A DNA stretch of 64,000 nt from contig JBAYRL010000002.1 in the NCBI GenBank assembly GCA_041676705.1, positions 124,001 through 188,000 on the forward strand. The letters run 5' to 3'. Made by a program: the position numbers and the translations under genes. The notes under the pieces were generated by a model. It worked only from the letters and a program-made list of their open reading frames with translations. It ran no database searches and was not told the DNA's origin. Below, piece by piece: positions 56,377 through 63,518 of this stretch. The number at the start of each line of letters is the position of its first letter. Within the stretch, counting starts at the first letter, position 1. Origin of the DNA: Acidimicrobiia bacterium. Lineage in GTDB: Bacteria > Actinomycetota > Acidimicrobiia > Acidimicrobiales > SKKL01.

Positions 56377-56427
56377 TCTTGTTATGAGTTTTGTGCGGTT
56401 AGCGCATGAAACTCATAACAAGATCAA
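56373..56427. terminator. Long hairpin (19-bp perfect stem), right member of a related pair
   Basis: TTGATCTTGTTATGAGTTT (56373-56391) is exactly complementary to 56409-56427. The loop TGTGCGGTTAGCGCATG can pair further (TGCG with CGCA). The stop codon of the ComB-like gene (56374-56376) lies in the stem, and the element sits between convergent genes. It shares the CTTGTnnTGAGTTTT stem and TGCGGnTAGCGC loop with the hairpin at 54954-55004. Confidence 0.8.
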
Positions 56428-56450
56428 TGGGCCACTGGCGAGGCGGCCAT

Positions 56451-57215
56451 CTAGAAGGCCATGTAGCCTCCATCGATGATGAACTCTTGCCCAGTGGTGT
56501 AATTGGTCGATTGCGAGGCTAGGTAAACCGCGATCGGGCCAAAGTCCTCAGGAAGGCCCACACGCCGTGCAGGTATTCGTGGCAGTACTTTTTGGCGGAA
56601 GGCATCAAAGTCGAATCCGCCGGTCATGGGTGTATCGATCCAGCCAGGAAGAACAGTGTTGGCTCGAATTTGGTGGCGGGCCAGTTCAACGGCAATGGAG
56701 CGCATCATAGATACAAGCCCTCCTTTGCTCGCCGAATAATGCTCACCACGGGCCTGACCAGATATAGCGGCCAGCGATGCCACCCCTACGAGACTGCCGC
56801 CTTGACCGCGCTCAACCATATGATTCGCGGCCGCTCGCAAAGTGAGAAAGGCCCCTTCAAGATTGATGCTGACTACTCGGCGCCATTCTTCAAGGTCCAT
56901 AGTTAGGAAACTCTCAGCGAAACCCCCCACACCGGCGTTAGCGAAGCATGAATTAATGTGGCCGAAGCGCTCTACCGCCTGTTGACAGCTGGCTTCTACC
57001 TGTTCTTCATCGCTGACATCGCAAACCCAGGCGGCTACGTCAGTTCCGTACGTAGCTAGTTTTTCGACAGCGGCTTCGTTCTTGGCTTCATTACGTCCCC
57101 AAATGGCCACGTTGGCACCTGCCGCCGCCAAACCCTCGGCCATGCCGAGGCCGATGCCACTATTGCCGCCAGTTACGAGGGCCACATGCCCACTAAGGTC
57201 AAACGGATTTTCCAT
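56451..57215 (-). CDS. SDR-family oxidoreductase
   Basis: A 254-residue classical short-chain dehydrogenase. VTGGNSGIGLGMAEGLA (TGxxxGxG), the cofactor-selecting WGRNEAKNEAA, FANAGVGG, and YSASKGG (YxxxK with the preceding serine in VASLAAISG) are intact, ending in TTGQEFIIDGGYM. The basic residue after the second strand suggests NADP. The substrate is unknown. It is 54 bases upstream of the next minus-strand gene's end and probably independent. Confidence 0.9.
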   Translation of the reverse strand: MENPFDLSGHVALVTGGNSGIGLGMAEGLAAAGANVAIWGRNEAKNEAAVEKLATYGTDVAAWVCDVSDEEQVEASCQQAVERFGHINSCFANAGVGGFAESFLTMDLEEWRRVVSINLEGAFLTLRAAANHMVERGQGGSLVGVASLAAISGQARGEHYSASKGGLVSMMRSIAVELARHQIRANTVLPGWIDTPMTGGFDFDAFRQKVLPRIPARRVGLPEDFGPIAVYLASQSTNYTTGQEFIIDGGYMAF

Positions 57216-57269
57216 AGTCGAAGCCTAACAAGCAGGCCAATTGCGTGACGCCGTTACCGACTTGGTTTC

Positions 57270-57668
57270 CTAGCGAGGTTTGGTCCACCAGAACTCAAGT
57301 TGAATGTTGTCGGGATCACGAAACACTAAAGCAGCACCCACTTCGACATCTTCAACCGGTGAATGCTTGACCCCAGCTTCGGCCAGCCGTTTTTGCCAAG
57401 CGTCTAGATCGGCACGTTCCGGTACCGCAAAGCCAACATGATCAAGCCCTGAATTCCGTTCATCGAAAGTACGCACATCAGCCGTGTGGTGCTCGTTTAG
57501 GCCGATGATCAAGTTGGTGTCGGGGTGAATTAAAACCACCATGGTGCGGCCTTCGCGTTCAGATTTTGCCACCCGTTTGAGCCCGAGAACCTCGGCGTAC
57601 CACTGCGCGCTGGCTTCAACGTCGGAAACAGATAAGTCGAGGTGTGAAATACCGGTGAAGCTTGCCAT
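57270..57668 (-). CDS. VOC (glyoxalase/bleomycin-resistance/dioxygenase) family protein
   Basis: A 132-residue single VOC unit of two beta-alpha-beta-beta-beta modules. HLDLSVSDVEASAQWYAEVLGLKRV opens the first module with a metal histidine. GLDHVGFAVPERADLDAWQKRL opens the second with another, and FRDPDNIQLEFWW ends it with the glutamate. Enzyme or binding role is open. An AAGGGGGA site precedes the ATG. It marks the last clearly chromosomal gene before the accessory stretch. Confidence 0.9.
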   Translation of the reverse strand: MASFTGISHLDLSVSDVEASAQWYAEVLGLKRVAKSEREGRTMVVLIHPDTNLIIGLNEHHTADVRTFDERNSGLDHVGFAVPERADLDAWQKRLAEAGVKHSPVEDVEVGAALVFRDPDNIQLEFWWTKPR

Positions 57669-57996
57669 CCATCCCCCTTTTGGGTGTCTTATTGGTTACT
57701 TTAACGTGCCGTTGCAATAACTCGGGCCGTCGCCTGAAACCAAGTTTTACCGAAGCCCACACTTACAACTGTGGCTAAGTCGGAGAACTAGCCAGAGAGC
57801 ACGCCTCGCGCCTCGGCCGGAATCGACTTTACGCCCATCACAATCCTTTTGGACCAAACGCTCACTAACCCACGAAGCCGAATTAACAGCCGAACCCCAC
57901 CAAGACCAAACGTTGGGACATTTCTTTACCTTTACCGTGACCGGCCCGAAAATAGGTGGTGGGGCTGGCGCGGCTAAAGTAAAACAGTGCTTTTAC

Positions 57997-58032
57997 ACGC
58001 GGAACTAAACGCGGAACAAAGCGCGGAAGTCC
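57997..58032. repeat. Three tandem 12-base repeats
   Basis: ACGCGGAACTAA, ACGCGGAACAAA and GCGCGGAAGTCC follow one another without a gap. The third copy forms the left arm of the next hairpin. They could be protein-binding operators or remnants of an insertion boundary. Confidence 0.75.
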
Positions 58033-58053
58033 CGCCCTCGTGGGACTTCCGCG
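58022..58053. terminator. Strong hairpin (12-bp perfect stem)
   Basis: CGCGGAAGTCCC (58022-58033) is exactly complementary to GGGACTTCCGCG (58042-58053), around the 8-base loop GCCCTCGT. There is no nearby gene end, since the VOC gene reads away, and no U-run. It may end an untranslated transcript or be a structural boundary. Confidence 0.6.
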
Positions 58054-58382
58054 GATTAGGTGTGACCTGCTCTTCTAAGCCGCAATAATCGCCATATGCG
58101 AGTGGTTCTTGGGACGTCTTCTGACCGTTTTTGGAACGCAGTGAGAGCCGAACATCAAGGCGCGCTCTCCTAAGCGGCTGGCCATTTGTCGCCTTTGCTT
58201 TCAGGGTGTCTTCTCCCCGTTAGCGCTAGCTGGTGTTTGCTTTTAAGCTCTTCAGAGCCAGATCCTCTGGTAGCAAACGGCATTCGGAGGCGCCGCAACC
58301 CAGGCATGGGAGTCTCAAGAGAAGTAGTTTCGGTGGGGCGTCCCGGCCCAAGCATCTCCACACCGAAACGAGGACTTCCTGG

Positions 58383-58826
58383 GTGACTACCGAAGGAATT
58401 GCTCTGAACCAAGCCAGGCAATTTCATCTGGCGGGCGAACGTTGTCTAGAGCAACGACCTGTCGCACTCCATACCGTCAACTGGCTGCCTATTGCGGCGA
58501 GCGTGAACCTGGCCCTTGCCTGCGAACTCTATATGAAGGCGATCCTCCTGGGTGGGGGCACCAAGGTTCCCCGAACCCATGACTTGAAAGCCTTAAGCGA
58601 GAAGCTTCCAGAGCCGGTTCTGGATCATCTGCGCGACGTGTACAAGCCGGTGGACGGCGAGTCAATTGATCAGGTCTTGGCCACAGTTGCCAACACATTT
58701 CAGTCCGTTCGTTATTTCTATGAAGCACGCGAGCAGTCACAAACTTTGTTCGATTCCCGTCAGGTCTCGTTGGCTGAGGCTCTCGAGATGGCTTGCGTGA
58801 AATACCTCTCTGGCGCTACTGCGTAG
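58383..58826 (+). CDS. HEPN-domain protein
   Basis: A 147-residue helical protein with the HEPN pattern: an N-terminal helix ALNQARQFHLAGERCLEQ, a long central helix NLALACELYMKAILL, then a loop VPRTHDLKALSEKL (the typical HDL after the second helix), and further helices ending VSLAEALEMACVKYLS. HEPN proteins are often ribonuclease toxins or nucleic-acid binders paired with a nucleotidyltransferase. No such partner gene is adjacent. I start at the GTG at 58383, preceded by GAGGA. The frame back to 58233 codes for a basic, unlike-protein stretch. Its stop lies in a tight hairpin. Confidence 0.72.
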   Translation: MTTEGIALNQARQFHLAGERCLEQRPVALHTVNWLPIAASVNLALACELYMKAILLGGGTKVPRTHDLKALSEKLPEPVLDHLRDVYKPVDGESIDQVLATVANTFQSVRYFYEAREQSQTLFDSRQVSLAEALEMACVKYLSGATA

Positions 58827-58831
58827 CGCCC
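58813..58831. terminator. Tight hairpin over the HEPN stop codon
   Basis: GGCGCTAC (58813-58820) pairs exactly with GTAGCGCC (58824-58831) around a 3-base loop. The TAG stop is part of the right arm. A second inverted repeat, AGCTTCTG with CAGAAGCT (58849-58879), follows. Both lie between convergent genes. Confidence 0.55.
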
Positions 58832-58970
58832 TGCTGCGTTGGCCGGGAGCTTCTGAATTGGGAACAACAGCAGAAGCTTGCCTACAGCCATGATTCGGGG
58901 AAGCCGACGACGCGTCGCTATAGCAGTGCGAAGAGGGGATCGAGGGGGCAGCGGGGCTAAGTTGCAGCGG

Positions 58971-59663
58971 TCAGTTTCGGCGGCTCCGGGAGAAGGGAAT
59001 GGGCGCTAGCCCGCCTCTGTCTCTCTGGACTTGTTCGATTCCCCGGTTTCGCATCCACACGGCAACGTCGAGCACCCGGAGAAGCGAAATGCGACCATCA
59101 AGGCCCGCTGCTGCCCTTATCTCTTTGAGTCGCTCAACGAGTTGTTGGTTTTGCAGTTCAGCATGTAGCGCTGCCCAGAAACCCTTCCCGGGAGGCATCA
59201 AGGCGTCCTTCACCACTTGGTCGTACACCGGGATAAGACGGGGGCGCTTGCGCGCTAGAAGCTTTCCAGCGGTCACCCAGCCAACGCCCGGCAGATCAAC
59301 AAGGTGATGCCAGAGCTTATCCGCTTCTGAGCCGGATGCGATCACATCTTCAGCAGCCTCCCATAGATCGACATCATCCGGGATCCCCTGAAGGAAGCCG
59401 TTCAACACCGCCGCGTCTTCGTCGAGGATCCGCAGTGCAGCTCGGCCAGGAACCTCAACACCTAACAGGGTCACCGCCACTAGGTCCGCGGGATCGAAGC
59501 TATGACGGCGTCCAGGAGCGTCACCACCACCGCCAAATCGCTCAAAGAGCGCCCCGGTGAAAGGCGAGCGGGACTCCTTGCCGGAGCCGAAGTACTCACT
59601 CACCAGTTCCACAGTCGCCGAGCCGTCAAGGAAAGGCCAAACGTCACCCTCAAGTCCTGGCAT
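58971..59663 (-). CDS. DUF6308-like protein with helix-hairpin-helix-type region
   Basis: A 230-residue soluble protein resembling the actinobacterial DUF6308 family: FDPADLVAVTLLGVEVPGRAAL followed by a helical region with IPDDVDLWEAAE. Around residues 120-150, LVDLPGVGWVTAGKLLARKRP followed by IPVYDQVV looks like the helix-hairpin-helix and following helix of DNA-glycosylase-like folds, suggesting DNA contact. Catalytic activity cannot be claimed. The C-terminus is short and basic (PFSRSRRN). It lies between the HEPN gene and the transposase and has no known partner. Confidence 0.68.
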   Translation of the reverse strand: MPGLEGDVWPFLDGSATVELVSEYFGSGKESRSPFTGALFERFGGGGDAPGRRHSFDPADLVAVTLLGVEVPGRAALRILDEDAAVLNGFLQGIPDDVDLWEAAEDVIASGSEADKLWHHLVDLPGVGWVTAGKLLARKRPRLIPVYDQVVKDALMPPGKGFWAALHAELQNQQLVERLKEIRAAAGLDGRISLLRVLDVAVWMRNRGIEQVQRDRGGLAPIPFSRSRRN

Positions 59664-59730
59664 AGAGATCTCCTAACTAACGGTTGACAGCCCCCCGAGA
59701 CCACACACTTGGGACTGCGGTAACCACCTC

Positions 59731-61089
59731 TCAGGCGGCTTTGTTTCGTTCAGCTTGGCAGATTCGGTGCTGGTGCCAGGCGAGGGTGTTGGTTAGCAGT
59801 GCCCAGGAGGTGAGGTCGACGACTTGGCGGCGCCAGCCGAGGGCTGAGGCCCGGTTGTCATTGAGGGTTTCTTTGTAGTGCGCGTTGATGGATTCGCTGT
59901 CGTTTCGCAAGCCGTAGAGGGTTTGGAAGTAGTCGTCGTTTTCGTGGATTAACCGGAGCTGGTCGGGCCGGCGGTTTCCGGTGTCGCCGGGTTGGGGGTG
60001 TGGGCTGATCCACGCGGTGAACGACTCTTTCGGACAGGGCACAATGACTCCGAGGGTGAAGCGGTATCCGCCGTCGCGTCCTCGTGTGTACCGCCGGATT
60101 TGTTGGCGTCGCAACGGTTCAGAGAGCACCAGTTTGCCGCTGTCATCAAGCGTGCTGTCATGCACCGCCCCTGCATGGGCAACCAGGGTGTGGACACATT
60201 CATTTTTGAGCACGGTGTGTGCCCATTGGCCTAGCGGAACTTGTTGATACGTTCGTTTCTCTTTTTTGCGGCTAGCGGGATGGACTTTGTTGACCACGAT
60301 GAGGCCGAGTTCGCTCATGATCGTTTCGTGATGCACACCCCGGAACGCCCCGTCATAAACAACGGCTTGAATCCCGTCGCCAGCCTCGGCATGTACTTGT
60401 CTGATTAGCGCGACCGCGGTGTCGGCTTCCCGACTTTTTTGATGCACTCGCCCAACCGCCAGAATCACCCGGCGGTGCACCTGAGGGCCCCGGGTGGCGA
60501 TGATAACCAGGTCGTTGCCCCACACCGGCCCGTCATGTCCTACGTGTTCTTCAGCATCAGGGTCGGTTCGGCCGTTGTTGGCCGGGTCATACAGCGGCCG
60601 GACCACGGTCCCGTCGCCATAGATGGTGCGGGTCGGATCCGGGTAAGTTCGAGAACCCCCACCGCCGGGGTCAAGCAGCCCAACACTGTTAGCGGTGGCT
60701 ACGGCGTGGTGGGTGAACGCTTCTGAGAACCGGTCGAGATAGGGATCGGTGGTGAGCCGGTCCCGGAAATGCCGGTAAGTGTCAGAGATAAGCGGAACCC
60801 GCACGGCATGGAGGACTTCGCCTTCAGGATGGTTTTCGGCCCCCGAGTTATACCGCTCCACAATGTCAGCCCAGGTTTGTGGGTGGGCGGTTTCAGCATC
60901 GAGACGGTTAGCGGAACCCCACAGGCGGGCCATGGCCCCAAACGCCAAATGCAACGCCACGGGGTGGCGGCGCCGTTTACGGCCCACCGGCCCGATATCG
61001 GCGGCGATGTCATGAATCAGGGGGCTAGCAAACAGTGCGTCGAGGTGGTCGTTGCGGTGCGGTGGCCGATGACGGTGGCGACGGCTCAT
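59731..61089 (-). CDS. DDE-type transposase
   Basis: A 452-residue transposase-like protein from the ATG at 61089. The DDE residues are probably D in TIYGDGTVVRPLY, D in AVVYDGAFRG, and E in RNDSESINAHYKETL, whose YREK-like arrangement is typical of IS4/IS1182-type enzymes. The N-terminus is strongly basic (SRRHRHRPPHR) for end binding. The start ATG overlaps the stop of the recombinase-like gene by 4 bases (ATGA), so both may be one translation unit. Codon use is more GC-rich than in the left part of the window. No clear terminal inverted repeats were seen. Confidence 0.8.
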   Translation of the reverse strand: MSRRHRHRPPHRNDHLDALFASPLIHDIAADIGPVGRKRRRHPVALHLAFGAMARLWGSANRLDAETAHPQTWADIVERYNSGAENHPEGEVLHAVRVPLISDTYRHFRDRLTTDPYLDRFSEAFTHHAVATANSVGLLDPGGGGSRTYPDPTRTIYGDGTVVRPLYDPANNGRTDPDAEEHVGHDGPVWGNDLVIIATRGPQVHRRVILAVGRVHQKSREADTAVALIRQVHAEAGDGIQAVVYDGAFRGVHHETIMSELGLIVVNKVHPASRKKEKRTYQQVPLGQWAHTVLKNECVHTLVAHAGAVHDSTLDDSGKLVLSEPLRRQQIRRYTRGRDGGYRFTLGVIVPCPKESFTAWISPHPQPGDTGNRRPDQLRLIHENDDYFQTLYGLRNDSESINAHYKETLNDNRASALGWRRQVVDLTSWALLTNTLAWHQHRICQAERNKAA

Positions 61090-61723
61090 AGCGGCGGCTG
61101 CCACTGGTAGCCAAGCGCCCGGGCTGCGGCGTCAAGACTGCCAATCCCCAACGCCCGGGCGGCTGCTTCAACCCCAGCGGTTTCCAGTACCGTCCTCGCG
61201 GCCCACAGCCGGATAGAACCCGGCCGCACCCCAGAGCCCTGCACCCCAGCGGATCGAAGCAACCCAGAGATGTAGTTAGCGGTCTGAGCTTGGGCCGAAT
61301 GACCACGACTCGCCCCAACCCGCCGAGGTAGCACCGGGCCCACCGGGCCGTGGGATCAACAATTGTGGGGTCAAGGCCGGCCAGCACCCGGTACAGGTCC
61401 CGCAACGCGGTGCGCCGCAAATGCACCGTGTGCATCGAAGGCGGCCTACCACGCCGAGTAGGGGCCCAAAGAAACCCGTCACAATCCAACTCGGTCGCCA
61501 CGGCCAACGAACCCACACCGGTAGCTACCAGCCGGGTAGCGAACCGCTCAGCAAGCTCACCTAGCCGACCCAGAGTTGAAGCAGCAATCGGTTCCTTAGC
61601 TCGAACCCGAAGTAGTACCTCAACCTCCGGAATGGGGCCAGTCCCGGCAACGTCGGACCACAACACAACCGGATCCGACACTGAACGAACAGAAGCTTTG
61701 GGGTTGTTCGATTTTGGTTTCAT
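61086..61723 (-). pseudogene. Recombinase-like protein, frameshifted near 61335
   Basis: The first part reads from the ATG at 61723 (EPIAASTLGRLGELAERF, the VHLRRTALRDLYRVLAGLD core-binding-like helix, then DPTARWA). After about 61335 the homologous continuation is in another frame (VLPRRVGAS, QTANYISGLLRSAG, VRPGSIRLWAARTVLETAG, AARALGYQW), ending at the TGA 61086-61088. The site is a GGGCCC-rich run. The order fits a tyrosine-recombinase-like protein of about 212 residues. In the C-terminal part the expected H-x-x-R reads G-S-I-R and the LGH motif reads LGI, so catalysis is doubtful even if the frame is restored. The unshifted frame to 61025 is C/G/R-rich and not protein-like. Confidence 0.6.
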
Positions 61724-61847
61724 CGACGCTAAAGGTGCTCAACCACACCTCTGGCGCACACGAGACCAACCGCCAATCCCGAAGAACCAACAACGGCACT
61801 CCCCGGCAAATCGCTGATAGCGACTCGGCTAAACACCAACGGGCCTA

Positions 61848-61874
61848 AATAGCTGTGACAGATAAGCAGCTATT
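61848..61874. terminator. Hairpin at the end of the small minus-strand gene
   Basis: AATAGCTG (61848-61855) pairs with CAGCTATT (61867-61874) around an 11-base loop. The stop codon of the 90-residue ORF (61870-61872) is inside the arm, as for several other hairpins in this window. Confidence 0.55.
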
Positions 61875-62142
61875 CAGCCTTTCGTGGTGTGTGTTCGACG
61901 ATGTTGCCGTCGTCGTCTAACTCAACCCAGGACTGGCCCGTCGCCTCAAATACAGCTCCCAAGTCCAGCGTGGCGATACGGGCCGCTATCCGCTCCTCCC
62001 ACGCCTCCCGTACCACCGCCTGCTCGGGCCCAGGCAAGGTGTCATAGCTACGCCGACCGGCCAACACATCAGCAATCGCCTCCTCCGACAAACCACCAGA
62101 CGACTGCTGCTCACTGCCCTCGCTATCGCCCATCGCATCCAC
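61870..62142 (-). CDS. Small acidic protein of unknown function
   Basis: A 90-residue ORF (or 87 from the second ATG). It is acidic, with a helical middle: GLSEEAIADVLAGRRSYDTLPGP, then QAVVREAWEERIAARIATLD. It ends in a beta-like WVELDDDGNIVEH. Size and composition recall antitoxins or small element-borne regulators, but no family is recognised. AGGAGGTGG precedes the ATG at 62142. It lies between the recombinase-like gene and the DUF4214 gene, all on the minus strand. Confidence 0.6.
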   Translation of the reverse strand: MDAMGDSEGSEQQSSGGLSEEAIADVLAGRRSYDTLPGPEQAVVREAWEERIAARIATLDLGAVFEATGQSWVELDDDGNIVEHTPRKAE

Positions 62143-62292
62143 CTCCTAGGGCGTCATCGTATCCTCGGGCCACCACATCAGGGCCGCCATTTGACCGGGC
62201 TATCGCCGGGGTCGCCGACCCCACTTGAAGCAGCTAACGCGTCGATCGGGAAGGCCTAGTAATGGGCTGGTGACCATTTCCGGCCGAGATGT

Positions 62293-63266
62293 TTATTGGT
62301 CGGTCTGCGGTTGGTGTGCGGCCCGGATCGATCCGATGAACTCCTGCGAATGGGCTAACAGGACAACGAACCTGGCCCGGTCGAGTTTGCCTGTACGAAG
62401 GAGTAACGTCCAATAGGTAAAGCCACCATTGTCGGGCGTTCGCCCCAAGACTCGCCGATAGAGCATCTCTACAAACTGGTCCGGCGCAAGACCTGTATGT
62501 GAATAGGACGCTTCGTCCGACGCCAGCAGCAGGCTGGTGATATGGACCGGCGATACGCCTTGCCGGAGAGCGACTCCCAATATTTGAGTCCTTCGGCGTC
62601 CGCTGGACGGGCAAAGACAGCGTGGTAGAGACGGTGGATCACGCCCTCTGGAGTCTCGTCGACCGCATTGGAAGACATCCGAGCAAGAGCTTCCCGATAT
62701 GAGCGTCGCAGTTCAGAAACAGGCTCCGACGGAGCCGGGGGCTTCGGCAACTCAATCATTGAGCCACCACCTGGGCCCGGGTCGGGTGGGTTGATGGTTC
62801 CAGGGTCGAGTTCTGGTTCGCACGGCGCCCCAAGTGCCCCGGACGTACCGGTCTCGGTTGCAGCTATTACTTCAGCCGACTGAGAGAAGCTGAGCACCAC
62901 CGCCGACCTTGGCGTCCCCCTATCAAGCAGATCCTCCCAATAGGCCGCCCCGGCAGTGCCAGGAGTGCGTTGCAACGCGTGCTGGTACACGGCCGCGATG
63001 AAATCACCGTTATTGAGATCACCATGCTCAGCTAGAAATGGGCCCTCAAGAAGATCCATCACCAACGAGCCCGGAGACGCTTCGCACGCCTCCCACGCCA
63101 AAACCGCAGCCTCAACATCGCTCACCGACGGACCACCGAGCCCCAAATCAGCATGGACCCGCACCAAAAACCCCTCCATCGCAGAAGAGGTGTCGGCTGT
63201 TACCGGTGCTGCGGCACCGAGTACGAGCAGCATGGCTGCGACCGCGGTCGATATCTTCTTTAGCAA
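62293..63266 (-). pseudogene. Secreted protein with DUF4214 repeats, frameshifted near 62575
   Basis: The gene begins at the TTG at 63266 behind AGGAGGA and opens with a signal peptide (LKKISTAVAAMLLVLGAAAPVTA). A DUF4214 unit follows (VYQHALQRTPGTAGAAYWEDLL), then a P/G-rich linker (PPDPGPGGGS), then a second unit (RLYHAVFARPADAEGLKYW). At that W the frame breaks: the continuation GVALRQGVSPVHITSLLLASDEA and a third unit (LYRRVLGRTPDNGGFTYW) lie one frame over, ending at 62293. Loss of one G from the TTGGGAG run would explain it. DUF4214 repeats occur in surface proteins of unknown or adhesive role. Confidence 0.72.
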
Positions 63267-63518
63267 GGCGATCCTCCTGGCTGCTGATGCTCTCGGGGAT
63301 CATCCCATACAAAGGTTTTCGACGCCGTGGAACCTGTGTCTGAGGCTTTACCAAAAGCGGTTCGTTGCGACAGCAACCAACAGCTGCAACAGCACCGGTA
63401 GTCGAATTACCGGCCCGGCTGGCTATAGGCAGCTATGGAGCCGTGTACGGTCCCGAGCGGCCGAAAAGGACGCAACCCCCTTAGGCCGCTGAAATCCCCT
63501 TGTCACTATGCCAATGAG

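Larger units (their letters stand above)
57669..58382. other. Gene-free interval of about 714 bases at the edge of the accessory region
   Basis: No credible ORF, tRNA or known RNA was found. From 57979 to 58053 it is highly structured: a GTAAAA/TTTTAC hairpin (57979-57996), three 12-base tandem repeats, and a 12-bp stem hairpin. Frames on either strand at 58170-58427 lack family likeness. The right end should hold the promoter of the HEPN gene. Confidence 0.6.
59696..61768. mobile_element. Possible two-gene transposable unit (transposase plus recombinase-like gene)
   Basis: The two coupled minus-strand genes are bracketed by the 8-base direct repeat CGAGACCA at 59696-59703 and 61761-61768, which could be a target duplication. 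I found no terminal inverted repeats next to it, and an 8-base match may be chance. The edges are therefore weak, though the gene pair itself is well supported. Confidence 0.35.

Noticed and set aside
58170..58427. Coding frames on both strands before the HEPN gene
   Set aside because: They have no ribosome binding site and no family likeness, and the two frames mirror one another in GC-rich sequence.
61025..61345. C-terminal half of the unshifted ORF 61025-61723 as a real protein end
   Set aside because: The sequence is dominated by C, G, P and R and overlaps the transposase start, while the other frame gives recombinase-like sequence ending in an ATGA overlap.
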